A stretch of 56,198 nucleotides of DNA from Candidatus Altimarinota bacterium (GCA_028704165.1 JAQVLK010000003.1:1-56198); one strand, 5' to 3'; positions 43,817 through 52,522 are shown, counted from the stretch's first letter. Made by a program: numbers and translations. The notes: generated by a model not told the origin, from the letters alone.

Positions 43817-44338
43817 TTAAGCTGCTTCTACAACCGTACTAGCAGAAGGATCTAGTACGAAGATTGAATAACCAGCAATTGCGTCTGGGGCTGTTGCGTT
43901 TGCGTCTGTTAAAAAATCTGTATCAGCAAAAACGGTAGCTCCTATGGTACTATTACCAACGTAAGCAGGACCTTCATTAGATTCAGACCAGTAAAAGACA
44001 GCGTAGTCTAAGCTATCATCTGATCCCATTAAGATGTAACGGAAATCTGCTGGATCTGTTGGTACTTCTCCGAATTCTGTCTGAAGAAGTCCACTAGGAC
44101 CAGTTCCATCATATAGGTCAGTTGCTGCTAATTCGTCAAAATCACCATCTTCCAATACATCAGCCATAACAACTTGACCGATTTGTGAAGCAGTAGCTTG
44201 ACGTACAGCATCGCGCGCTTTACTACGAGCTGAAGTGAAATAAGTAACAGCACCGGTTGATAAGATACCGATGATCACGATCACGACCAAGAGCTCAATC
44301 AGCGAGAAACCCTTAGTGTTTTTTACTTTTGCTAACAT
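43817..44338 (-). CDS. Type IV pilin-like protein
   Basis: A 173-residue prepilin: short basic leader, then the cleavage and helix motif G-FSLIELLVVIVIIGIL (about 10-26), with cleavage before Phe and the conserved Glu at position 5 of the mature helix. The acidic C-terminal domain has no Cys pair. It is the last gene of the pilus locus, 332 bp downstream of pilC, so it may have its own promoter. It could be the major pilin or a pseudopilin. Confidence 0.93.
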   Translation of the reverse strand: MLAKVKNTKGFSLIELLVVIVIIGILSTGAVTYFTSARSKARDAVRQATASQIGQVVMADVLEDGDFDELAATDLYDGTGPSGLLQTEFGEVPTDPADFRYILMGSDDSLDYAVFYWSESNEGPAYVGNSTIGATVFADTDFLTDANATAPDAIAGYSIFVLDPSASTVVEAA

Positions 44339-44670
44339 AGTTTTTGGTTAGTGTTAGTTTTTATATATAGGGAATTAACAATTAGGAGTTTAAGCTTGTT
44401 TTCCTACTTGGTCAAGCGCGCGTGGTTTTATAGTTACAGATACATTCTGAAACTTTGAGGATGTCATTTAAAGAATCCATATAGCTTCAACTTGCTTGAA
44501 CGCGATCCCAATCCCCGAATGCCCGCCAGAACGGCTTTTTTAAATAAATTTTCACAAATTGCTCTGTCGGTCTGGCATCCGAATCTACGAATATATAATT
44601 CGTGGCATTCGCATAATTCGCAGATTCGTATCGATTTATATTGCAGACACTCGAATATTTCTACAGAAAC
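44339..44670. repeat. pilC-pilin spacer with a CGATCC palindrome element
   Basis: No gene is seen. 44502-44634 is bounded by CGATCCCAATCCCCGAAT and ATTCGCAGATTCGTATCG in inverted orientation and holds ATCCGAATCTACGAATATA and TTCGTGGCATTCGCAT. This is the same terminal half-site plan as the inner segments at 7588-7812 and 55604-55800 but with different content, including GCCAGAACGGCTTTTTT. Confidence 0.6.
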
Positions 44671-46644
44671 TTATTCAATACTTGAAGCAACGTCCGAGAG
44701 CTGCATGACAGGTCCCATGATGGCCATCACTAGGAAGCCGACGGCGATGGCGATGACGACGATGATCAGTGGTTCGATCAAGCTTGATAAATTCTTAAGG
44801 GAATCGTCCACCTCTTCTTCATAAAAGTCAGCGATCTTACCTGCTACCGGTCCGATCTGGGCTGTTTCTTCACCGATAGCTAGCATGTTGATCACCATCT
44901 CAGGGAAGAGTCTGTTGTTCTCCAAATCTTTTGAGATACCGACACCTTTCTTCACAGCTTCGGAAGTTGTTAGGATTTCTTGTTTGTAGATTTCGTTACC
45001 GACACTATTGGCATTAATTTTCAGCGCTTTGATGATCGCGATACCACTGGCAGATAAGGTGCTCAAGGAACGTGCAAAACGTGCTACGGCGACTTTTTGT
45101 AGGAGTCCTCCAAAGACCGGGATTTTTAGTTTGATGTAATCAATATAGTATTTACCTTCAGCAGTCTTGTAAGTTGCCTTAATACCAAAAATAATTCCGG
45201 CAACGGCGAAGATCAGGAGATACCAGAAACTGGTTAGGAAGTTACTTAAGCCTATCAATAATTTGGTAGAAGTTGGTAATTCAACATTGGCATCGGAGAA
45301 GATCTCTGTCAGTTTTGGTACGATGTAGATCATGACGATGACACCGACGATACCAAGTACGCACAAGACTGCGACCGGGTACATCATGGCGTTCTTGATA
45401 CGACCCTTCATGGCTAGTCTCTTTTCTGTTTGTTCAGCAACACGTTTCAAGACTTGTCCCAGTTGTCCACTGGCTTCACCGGCTTGTACCATACCGATTT
45501 CGGCATCATCAAAGGTAGCGGGGAAGTTCAGCATTGCGGATGAGAGCGAAGATCCGTTTTCAATTTCGTGTACGATTACATACAGGATTTTCTTAAACTT
45601 TGGATTTTTAACTTGGTTCAAGAGTTGTTTCAAAGATTTTAGTAGGGGAATACCGGCATTGATCATAACCGCCAGTAATTGATAAAAACTCATCAACTCC
45701 TTACTTTTGATGGGAGTCAGATTAACGACTTGTTCATTGAGCCAGTTGAAAGTATCCAAGAGAACGTTGCCGGTTTTTTCATAACCTTTGACCAACAGGA
45801 CGTCTCTGGCCTTCTCTTTTTCACGTTCATTTTCACTTTTGCGAAAGTTTAGTTTACGTACTTCTTTGCTGCTGCGTAACTTCTTAAAATCTGAGAATCT
45901 ATTCAGTAAAGATCCCAAGAAATCTCTTTTGCCAAAGAATCCTTTCAAAATCAGAATACGCTTCTTACCTTCTGGACGATTTTTGACTTTAGAACCTCCT
46001 ACAAAAGTAATCAGTTTCTCCATGGGGCTCTGATTCACAGTTTGCAATTTTCTTCTTGCTTCAAGCTTCTTGATATCTATGATCTGACGTTCGATCACGA
46101 CTTTTTTGGAATGTCCTATTAAGGAGTAGATAAATTTCTTAAAACGTAAGGCAAGCTTATGAAAATAAAGCTTGAGGGGGCTTTCGGAGGTGATAGCAAT
46201 CTTATTGATATCGAGATTGATTTTGCTTCCACCTGTACCGACTGTTTGTTGACGTGCCCCTCCTTCGATCGGGGTATCTCTCAGCACTTTACGAAAATCG
46301 ATATCCGTTAGATCATTTTCCAGTGCAGTGGTAGAGGTTTCCTCCTTTTTGTCCGGTGTTTGCTCCTTGTGAAAAGCTTGGCGCAACTTTTGCCAGAGAG
46401 CTTTCCAGCTAAATTTATTTTTGTTTGCCTTGGAAAGATCTTTTCTTTTTTTCTCAAAGACCTTTTCCTGTAGCTTGCGATTTTTTGCCAGAGCTTCTTT
46501 AATGGTCTTGCTATCTTCAATAGTACGGATGGTCCATCCCAAGTTTTTGATCTTTTGCTGAGCCAGCTCTTTACTATCTGCTTCTACAGATCCTTTGACT
46601 AGCAGTTTCCCGTTGTTGATGGCTTGATATTGAAAGCGGATCAT
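44671..46644 (-). CDS. pilC: Type IV pilus platform protein PilC with a large basic insertion
   Basis: PilC/GspF is the inner-membrane platform of the pilus machine. The first 45 residues are the usual N-terminal strand region (FQYQAINNGKLLVKGSVEAD). A roughly 255-residue, Lys/Arg-rich, low-conservation insertion follows (about 48-305). The two T2SSF helical domains then appear (about 317-440 and 520-640), each followed by hydrophobic segments, with the GEASGQLGQVL motif of the first and GEETAQIG of the second. At 657 residues it is about 250 longer than usual. The insertion may contact PilB or membrane lipids; this is inference. Confidence 0.92.
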   Translation of the reverse strand: MIRFQYQAINNGKLLVKGSVEADSKELAQQKIKNLGWTIRTIEDSKTIKEALAKNRKLQEKVFEKKRKDLSKANKNKFSWKALWQKLRQAFHKEQTPDKKEETSTTALENDLTDIDFRKVLRDTPIEGGARQQTVGTGGSKINLDINKIAITSESPLKLYFHKLALRFKKFIYSLIGHSKKVVIERQIIDIKKLEARRKLQTVNQSPMEKLITFVGGSKVKNRPEGKKRILILKGFFGKRDFLGSLLNRFSDFKKLRSSKEVRKLNFRKSENEREKEKARDVLLVKGYEKTGNVLLDTFNWLNEQVVNLTPIKSKELMSFYQLLAVMINAGIPLLKSLKQLLNQVKNPKFKKILYVIVHEIENGSSLSSAMLNFPATFDDAEIGMVQAGEASGQLGQVLKRVAEQTEKRLAMKGRIKNAMMYPVAVLCVLGIVGVIVMIYIVPKLTEIFSDANVELPTSTKLLIGLSNFLTSFWYLLIFAVAGIIFGIKATYKTAEGKYYIDYIKLKIPVFGGLLQKVAVARFARSLSTLSASGIAIIKALKINANSVGNEIYKQEILTTSEAVKKGVGISKDLENNRLFPEMVINMLAIGEETAQIGPVAGKIADFYEEEVDDSLKNLSSLIEPLIIVVIAIAVGFLVMAIMGPVMQLSDVASSIE

Positions 46645-46646
46645 CT

Positions 46647-47993
46647 TTAGTCGTTACTGGTAACGCGGTAAATCTCTTCAATTGAGGTAATACCTTCCAA
46701 AACTTTGAGGATACCGTCCTGTTTGAGGGTCAACATTCCGTGAATCCTAGCAGCTTTTTGCATATCATCGATTGATTGTGATTTTTGTACCAAATCTTTG
46801 ATATCATCATCTATCAAAAGGACTTCATAGATACCGGTTCGACCGACATATCCAGTGTTATTACAAATGTCACAACCTTTTCCTCTATAGATCACAACAT
46901 CTTCCAGAAGTTTCGGATCGATAAACTGATTTTTGGGCATAGTCTCTATTTCTTGTTTGATATCTTCAAAAACTTCATCTGAAGGTTGGACACTTTCCTT
47001 ACAATGAGGACAAATTTGTCTTACCAAACGTTGAGCAATAATTCCTTTGACGGCGGAGGTAGTGAGATAATCGGCAATTCCCATGTCGCGGATACGAGTG
47101 ATCGTTTCCACGGCGCTATTGGTATGGATGGTAGAAAGTACCAAATGACCTGTCAAAGCGGCACGGATAGCTATTTCCATAGTTTCCATATCACGCATTT
47201 CTCCAATCATGATCACGTCCGGGTCTTGACGTAGAGCAGTGCGCAGACCTTCTGCAAAAGAATATCCAATATCAGGTCTGACCTGACTCTGATTCAAGCC
47301 AGACATTTGATATTCGACCGGATCTTCAAGAGTTAGGATGTTTATTTCCGGTTTGTTGATCTCTTGTAGGATCGCATACATAGTGGTGGTTTTACCACTA
47401 CCGGTCGGACCTGAGAGCAGTACCACGCCATGAGGGCTCTTGATAATCTTATTGAGAGATTTTAGATTGTTGCCTCTGACTCCCAGATCTTGCAGTGCGG
47501 GAATCTTGGCTGATTTATCCTGAATACGCATCACGATTTTTTCTCCGGTAACTGTCGGGAAAGTTGAAACACGCAGATCAGCTTCAAAAGTTTCCTTGGT
47601 AATCGGATTTTGAGTGATAAACTTGGCACGTCCATCCTGAGGAATACGTTGTTCGTCAATCTTCAAATTTGAAATAATCTTAACTCGCGAAACAATCGCC
47701 GGATGTAAACTAATAGGATAGCTGGTGATTACTTGCAAGACTCCATCTACACGATAACGGATATGTACCTCATCGGTATTTGGCTCGATATGGATATCAG
47801 AAGATCTTTGATCGATAGCATAATTGATAACTTCCGTAACTATCTCAGGGACATTCTCCATCTGGATCGCACCTAGAAGAGATTCGAGTTTGGGAATATT
47901 ATCATCCGAGATAGCCTGAACTACGGTTTCTTCAACCTCTGCATCGTGATCTTTGAGAGTTGCCTGATTTTGGAAAGAATCTGCTTCTGACAT
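46647..47993 (-). CDS. pilB: Type IV pilus assembly ATPase PilB
   Basis: It powers pilus extension. The 448 residues cover the N2 domain (YAIDQRSSDIHIEPNTDEVH) and C-terminal ATPase with Walker A LLSGPTGSGKTTTMYAIL, Asp box, Walker B-like LRTALRQDPDVIMIGEMRD, His box and the zinc tetracysteine (CPHC...CDICNNTGYVGRTGIYEV). The N1 domain of long PilB is absent or very short. Adjacent PilC and the absence of retraction marks favour PilB over PilT. Gaps of 2-3 bp on both sides show an operon. Confidence 0.94.
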   Translation of the reverse strand: MSEADSFQNQATLKDHDAEVEETVVQAISDDNIPKLESLLGAIQMENVPEIVTEVINYAIDQRSSDIHIEPNTDEVHIRYRVDGVLQVITSYPISLHPAIVSRVKIISNLKIDEQRIPQDGRAKFITQNPITKETFEADLRVSTFPTVTGEKIVMRIQDKSAKIPALQDLGVRGNNLKSLNKIIKSPHGVVLLSGPTGSGKTTTMYAILQEINKPEINILTLEDPVEYQMSGLNQSQVRPDIGYSFAEGLRTALRQDPDVIMIGEMRDMETMEIAIRAALTGHLVLSTIHTNSAVETITRIRDMGIADYLTTSAVKGIIAQRLVRQICPHCKESVQPSDEVFEDIKQEIETMPKNQFIDPKLLEDVVIYRGKGCDICNNTGYVGRTGIYEVLLIDDDIKDLVQKSQSIDDMQKAARIHGMLTLKQDGILKVLEGITSIEEIYRVTSND

Positions 47994-47996
47994 AAT

Positions 47997-48833
47997 TTAA
48001 ATACTGTAAGTTTCTATAGTTACTGTATAATTTCTTTCATTTTGGATGCGCTTCACTTCTTCCTTTAACTTATTAAATTTCTCTTCTTCGCTTGCACTAC
48101 GATTCCCCTTATAAAGTAAGCGTTGATAGTTATCACTGATTTGATACTGTATCTCAGCTAGGCGAACTTCCTCTTCCGGTTCCAATAGGAAGTTGGCACG
48201 TTTCAATAAGAGTAGTTCGTACTCTTTGTCGATATCCGGATCGAGTAAGTCGCTGATCTCGTCGTTACGTTGGTCAAAACTGATACTAATTGAATTAACG
48301 TTATACAAACGATGTGAGTCAGATTCCAATTCTTCCAATAATTTCGGTAAACTAAAGGCGAAGCTTGAGAAACTGGCGGTAATCTGAGTTGTAAAGAACT
48401 TTTCACCTTCTTTCTTACTTGGGATACCAATGGAAAATGATTTCAAATAAGTATCATCTAGGATATCTCCTTGTGCGAGTCTGGAGAGAGAATCCAGTTC
48501 GCGGATCAAATTCGGCACATCATTGTCAGTAGGAATAGCTGTGATCAGAGCTGCTTCTTCTTCATCTGGTTCTCTATTCTCGTTATCAGCCTTTAGCACG
48601 TTGAGACGGGCATTGTTATTTTCTATGGTGTTTTCTTTGGCCTGGATGGTCAGAATGTTCTGTTCAAAGTTCTGATATCTGGGCCAAGTATAAAAATAAA
48701 AGATAACTACAGCTATCAATAACGAGAGCGCCAATCCCGAGATAAGACTCGAATGGGATTTTTTTACAGGCTCTTCGTTAACGCCTTCCAGTTCGGCGGT
48801 ATCAATCTGATTTTGATCTACGGATAGTGCCAT
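47997..48833 (-). CDS. PilO-like pilus alignment protein
   Basis: A 278-residue protein with one N-terminal membrane segment (about 30-51), a coiled coil (about 55-85), and a PilO-like domain with FSSFAFSLPKLLEELESDS. A second charged coil follows (about 195-260). By position between the PilN-like and PilB genes it is the PilO counterpart, linking the inner-membrane complex. Sequence support is moderate, context support strong. Confidence 0.72.
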   Translation of the reverse strand: MALSVDQNQIDTAELEGVNEEPVKKSHSSLISGLALSLLIAVVIFYFYTWPRYQNFEQNILTIQAKENTIENNNARLNVLKADNENREPDEEEAALITAIPTDNDVPNLIRELDSLSRLAQGDILDDTYLKSFSIGIPSKKEGEKFFTTQITASFSSFAFSLPKLLEELESDSHRLYNVNSISISFDQRNDEISDLLDPDIDKEYELLLLKRANFLLEPEEEVRLAEIQYQISDNYQRLLYKGNRSASEEEKFNKLKEEVKRIQNERNYTVTIETYSI

Positions 48834-48844
48834 TTTGGTTTATT

Positions 48845-49561
48845 TTAAACTGTTTCTTCGATATTTTCTAAAGCCACTTCGGTATTGACCTGAGGAGTTT
48901 CTTCACTGAAAGCATTGTCAGCCATTTTAACAGAGAGACTTAGACTTGCTCTTTCTTGTCCGTCAGGAGTCATACTCTTGGAACTGGAAGTAAAGCGAAG
49001 ATCAGTGAATTTATCAGAAGCTTCGAATTCCTCGATCAAGTCGGCAATAGCAGTATAGCTGTTGGTGAAGCCACTTAAGGGAATTGTTCCTTGCTCACTT
49101 AGAGAATATCCATTGAAATTATAGATAGCCTTGCTATCAGATTTTACAACGGTGTTATGTGTAATGTCTTCTATCTCTTTGATGACCTTGGACCAGAGGA
49201 TACGATGTTCCGGTGAAGTTAGCTCTTGTTTGATATCTCGTAGTTCTGCCTTACGTTTCTCACCTCGTTGTTCTTCTACTTTAATTTGTAGTTCCAGATT
49301 AGAGATTTGAGAATCAAGCTGAGTGATTTCCAGATTCTGTTCGTCTACTTTCCCAGCATAATAATAACCAAAGCCAATAGCTAGCAAGATAATGCTCAAC
49401 ATTAAAAGACCAAGCAGAATAGTCGGTCTCTTGCCGGAAGTTTCTTCAATATCACTATTTTCAAACAGTTCTTCTTCATGTTCTAGGTTCTCACTTGCAG
49501 TTTCTGCGATCTGCTCTGTGACACTAAGATCGTTTTGTAGTTTATTTTCATCGCCAGCCAT
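48845..49561 (-). CDS. PilN-like pilus inner-membrane protein
   Basis: A 238-residue protein: acidic cytoplasmic N-terminus (about 1-45), membrane segment (about 48-68), coiled coil (about 75-115, QNLEITQLDSQISNLELQIK), then an alpha/beta domain. This is the plan of PilN/PilO. It is the first gene of the reverse-strand pilus operon and no PilM homologue precedes it. Assigned to PilN by order; the two roles could be swapped. Confidence 0.65.
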   Translation of the reverse strand: MAGDENKLQNDLSVTEQIAETASENLEHEEELFENSDIEETSGKRPTILLGLLMLSIILLAIGFGYYYAGKVDEQNLEITQLDSQISNLELQIKVEEQRGEKRKAELRDIKQELTSPEHRILWSKVIKEIEDITHNTVVKSDSKAIYNFNGYSLSEQGTIPLSGFTNSYTAIADLIEEFEASDKFTDLRFTSSSKSMTPDGQERASLSLSVKMADNAFSEETPQVNTEVALENIEETV

Positions 49562-49945
49562 TTGCGTTTTTATATTTAATATTCTTTATATTATAGCAAA
49601 AAACAGCCTACTTTTCAATGCTTTACTCCTCAATTTTGGCTCAGAAAGGACTTCTCGACAGTAAATTGTGGCTAAAACGGGATTTGGGGGCTTTTGGTAG
49701 CTAATATTCCGAAATTTAGGCATGACACCTTTCCTCCGCCTAGGCCGGGGGCCCACCATGGTTCGATCCGCCTAGACGGACTCACCACGAGCACGGTAAA
49801 GATGAAAGTTTATTGCGAATTTACAACTTGGTTATAAAACTAACCATCCTGAGTCTGTCGAAGGACTCCCTACCTCCATCCAAATTTTAAGAATTACTTA
49901 AAATCAGTACTGTGGTGGCCCTCCACCCCCCTCCCTACCACCCTT
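49562..49945. repeat. Spacer upstream of the pilus operon, part 1: repeats
   Basis: No gene. It contains CCGCCTAGGCCGGGGGCCCACC (49737-49757, written in parts), GGTTCGATCCGCCTAGACGG (related to the 110-bp repeat), CATCCTGAGTCTGTCGAAGG (49849-49868), and on the reverse strand the G-rich tract (49913-49943) and the ATTTTAAG/CTTAAAAT hairpin (49885-49903), each seen at 20323 and 28594. Confidence 0.55.
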
Positions 49946-49978
49946 AGGGTAGCATATAAACATTAAGGGAAGATTAAG
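49946..49978 (-). promoter_or_regulatory. Direct-repeat promoter element upstream of the pilus operon
   Basis: On the reverse strand CTTAAT at 49978-49973 and 49967-49962, 10 bp, then TACCCT (49951-49946). It faces the pilus operon, whose first ATG is at 49561, a long 385-bp leader containing the repeats. Confidence 0.6.
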
Positions 49979-49984
49979 ACGGGA

Positions 49985-50271
49985 CCACAACAAATCTACG
50001 AATATACGATCCGAATAGAGATGGGACCACAAAGAATAGAACGATGCGAATGGAAGACAGTGGCTAGGGTAGAGGGTCTAGGGTCGGGGGAAATGGCTAG
50101 GGGAATTGTTACATTGTTACCTTGTTTCTTAACAATATAACAATCCAACCATATAACAAGGTCTTTTCCCGAGTCCCGTTTACCACGCCGTAGCCCCGAA
50201 GGGGTGTAGGCGGGAGTTCCGAAAGTTCTCTGTCTTCTGTCCTCTGTTTTTCTTTGTGCTTCATCCTCCTC
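49985..50271. repeat. Spacer upstream of 50328: more dispersed repeats
   Basis: AATCTACGAATATACGATCCG (written in parts: half-sites AATCTACGAATA and CGATCCGAAT, 49994-50018), a reversed 37-bp-type unit (GGGACCACAAAGAATAG), TAGAGGGTCTAGGG (50065), TTGTTACCTTGTTTCTTAAC (50110) and CCGAGTCCCGTTT...GAGTTCCGAAAG (50165-50228). No gene is seen. Confidence 0.5.
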
Positions 50272-50300
50272 TTGAGATTTGCTGCGTTTTATGCTAGAAT
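50272..50300 (+). promoter_or_regulatory. Promoter of the 50328 gene
   Basis: TTGAGA (50272-50277), a 17-bp spacer and TAGAAT (50295-50300) with TGC before it; ATG is 27 bp further. Confidence 0.75.
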
Positions 50301-50327
50301 TCACAGATATCATCATAATCTTTTTAT

Positions 50328-51008
50328 ATGGCAGTGCAGGTAGAAGCAACACAGAAAACGTCCGATACTTCAGATAAAAAAGGACTTCAATCCAGTTTTA
50401 TCCCTGAGAAAGATGCTTATTTGGCAAGTTCTTTTTCACCTAAGACACTCGCAAAACGCCAGCCTAATAAAGATGCATTCCAAAAGAAATGTTCCTTGAA
50501 AAACACTAAAGACAAACTTCTTATCACTGTTTTTATGCCTTTTCTGAAGGAGGATCAGGCTCTTTCGAATTTACAGCAAATGAGAGAAGGATTATCAGAA
50601 CTCAATGTGCAGTTGGTAATCTTAAGTGAGGAAAAACTGGCTGGTTTTGAGAAAGTTGTTGGGATGGAAGTTGCTGTCTTGGATGCCAGTCTCGAGAATC
50701 TGCATTTGGCTTTGGGGGGAACCGATATTCTGCTGTTTCCTGCCAAACTCAAACGTAAAACTTTTGCTATCGATCTAGCCATGAAATATGGAGCCGTACC
50801 GGTCATGCCTGAGAGTGAGAAGGTTGCTGAATTGGTCGAAGACTATGATCCAAGTTCAGAAAAGGGTGCCGCTTTCTTATACAAAGATGATTCAGTTTGG
50901 TCTATGTTTCGAGCTCTCGTAAGAGCATGGGAGACTTTTAAGTTGCCCTACGATTGGAAGGGGATTCAGCGTAACGGAATGTTACTTGATCTAACAGCTC
51001 ATCTCTAA
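50328..51008 (+). CDS. Glycogen-synthase C-terminal-like protein (orphan half)
   Basis: A 226-residue protein. Residues about 60-225 resemble the C-terminal Rossmann half of GT5 glycogen/starch synthases: LLITVFMPFLKEDQALSNL, LVILSEE, the site where AMKYGAVPVMPESEKVAELV aligns with the family's MRYGTIPIVR-like loop, then DYDPSSEKGAAFLYKD and a W-x-x-I-Q-x-N-x-M-x-x-D end. The N-terminal acceptor half is missing, replaced by about 55 polar residues. The donor-site Glu/Lys set is partly lost, so it may be a non-catalytic relative. It has a strong promoter of its own. Confidence 0.6.
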   Translation: MAVQVEATQKTSDTSDKKGLQSSFIPEKDAYLASSFSPKTLAKRQPNKDAFQKKCSLKNTKDKLLITVFMPFLKEDQALSNLQQMREGLSELNVQLVILSEEKLAGFEKVVGMEVAVLDASLENLHLALGGTDILLFPAKLKRKTFAIDLAMKYGAVPVMPESEKVAELVEDYDPSSEKGAAFLYKDDSVWSMFRALVRAWETFKLPYDWKGIQRNGMLLDLTAHL

Positions 51009-51032
51009 ACTATCTCTACAACGGAGAAAAGC

Positions 51033-51848
51033 TTAGGTCTTTTTTGTGATCTTCAGAGCTCGAATGCTGCCTGATAAGTCTTTTAGATATTCGTAGTGAA
51101 AACCGGGAAACAAAGTCTCAAGTTCTTGCGCTTGTTGTAAGTCAGAGATTTCGATCAAGATGACGCCTTGATAGTTTGGGAGCTGTGCTAAAAGTTTCTT
51201 GTAATATTTGAGTCCATCCGCTCCTGCTTCAAGTGCCAAACGTGGTTCATATTTTCTGATAGTAAGCGGTAAAGCTAGATAATCTTTACTGCGAATATAA
51301 GGAAGATTGGCAATAATTAGATCAGCTTTTTCGATCTTCGGAACAATTAAGTCAGCTTTTTGCAGTCTAATCGTATTTTGTAAAGTAAGTCTCTGAATAT
51401 TTTTCTTAGCAAGGGCTAAAGCTCTGCGAGAAATATCACAGGCTAGAATTTGGAGGTCTTGCTTGCTTTTCGCTATAGCACAAGAGATACATCCGCTACC
51501 GGTGCCAATCTCGACTAAGTAAGAATTATTCTTTAGAATCTTCAGAGCTTCTTCTACCAAGAGTTCGGTGTCGGGACGTGGAATCAGAACATGTCGATTG
51601 ACTTGAAAATCCATACCAAAAAATTCCTTATGACCAGTGAGGTAGGCGATCGGTTTGTGGTGGCTCGCTGCGTGCAGGTAATAGAGAAATCTGATTTGAG
51701 AAAATAGGCTAAGCTTTCTTTCCGGATAGGCATAAATAGTCTCTCGACTAAGTCCGGAAGCCTTTTGTAACAATAATTCACTGTCTAGGAGAGCAGTCTC
51801 ACTGTGCAAGGTACAGCATCCCAATTCGAGAGCTTTTTGAATTTTCAT
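51033..51848 (-). CDS. prmC: Peptide-chain release factor glutamine methyltransferase
   Basis: PrmC methylates the GGQ glutamine of RF1/RF2. From ATG 51848 the 271 residues have the helical N-domain (LLDSELLLQKASGLSRETIY), the link YLTGHKEFFGMDFQVNRHVL and IPRPDTELLVEEAL, SAM motif LVEIGTGSGCISCAIA and the substrate motif NLPY in place of the usual NPPY. A longer frame (to 52010) would overlap the divergent DUF218 gene and is rejected. Confidence 0.92.
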   Translation of the reverse strand: MKIQKALELGCCTLHSETALLDSELLLQKASGLSRETIYAYPERKLSLFSQIRFLYYLHAASHHKPIAYLTGHKEFFGMDFQVNRHVLIPRPDTELLVEEALKILKNNSYLVEIGTGSGCISCAIAKSKQDLQILACDISRRALALAKKNIQRLTLQNTIRLQKADLIVPKIEKADLIIANLPYIRSKDYLALPLTIRKYEPRLALEAGADGLKYYKKLLAQLPNYQGVILIEISDLQQAQELETLFPGFHYEYLKDLSGSIRALKITKKT

Positions 51849-51898
51849 CTTTTTCAAGCTAAGCTTATTTCTGAAGTAAGTTCTTGAATCAAAATAGC

Positions 51899-52498
51899 AT
51901 GTTAAAGAAAGTATTGAAATATCTTTTGTGGGGGCTTCTGGTTGGTCTGTTTTTGTTTGGAATTCTCTTCTGGCAGCTTGGTAATTATTTGGAACTGCAG
52001 GATGATCCACAACAAGCAGATGCTATCGTAGTCATCAGTGGTGGAGGAATGGAAAGAATCGAAAAAGGGATAACTCTCTTGAAAGACGATTATGCCTCAT
52101 ACCTTGTTTTATCTGGGGCTGCTTATGACGATGGGACTAGCAACGCTGCCAGTATGCGTCTTTTTGCTTTGCAGTCTGGAGTGCCAGACGAACAGATCTT
52201 ATTGGACGAAGACTCTCTCAATACTTATGAAAATGCTTTTGATGTTGAAAAGATCTTAAAAGAACATAATTTAAAAAAGATTATTCTGGTAACTTCCAGT
52301 TATCATCAACGACGAGCTTATAATACCTTTAAGTATGTCTTAGGGGATGAGAATGAAATTATAAATGTTCCTGCTAAACCTGATTTTTGGGATGCTTCTT
52401 TGTGGTGGAAGAATGATAAATCAAAACACTTGGTACTAACTGAGATCGTGAAGATTCTTTACAGCGCCTTCAGTGGGAATTATGGGCAGGAAACTTGA
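51899..52498 (+). CDS. DUF218/YdcF-SanA-like membrane protein
   Basis: A 199-residue protein with an N-terminal membrane anchor (about 7-28) and a DUF218 domain: ADAIVVISGGGMERIEKGITL, LVLSGAAYDDG, DSLNTYENAFDVEKIL and ILVTSSYHQRRAYNTFKYVL. SanA/YdcF proteins affect envelope permeability or wall precursor handling, with unknown chemistry. ATG 51899 is preferred to TTG 51884, since the anchor starts right after it. Divergent from prmC. Confidence 0.88.
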   Translation: MLKKVLKYLLWGLLVGLFLFGILFWQLGNYLELQDDPQQADAIVVISGGGMERIEKGITLLKDDYASYLVLSGAAYDDGTSNAASMRLFALQSGVPDEQILLDEDSLNTYENAFDVEKILKEHNLKKIILVTSSYHQRRAYNTFKYVLGDENEIINVPAKPDFWDASLWWKNDKSKHLVLTEIVKILYSAFSGNYGQET

Positions 52499-52522
52499 CG
52501 GAATATGTTAAGCTGATATAAT
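52495..52522 (+). promoter_or_regulatory. Promoter of the 85-residue gene
   Basis: TTGACG (52495-52500, overlapping the preceding stop codon), a 16-bp spacer and TATAAT (52517-52522) with a TGA extension; ATG is 23 bp further at 52546. Confidence 0.7.

Noticed and set aside
51849..52010. Upstream extension of prmC by 54 residues
   Set aside because: It would overlap the divergent DUF218 gene and lacks family resemblance; ATG 51848 fits.
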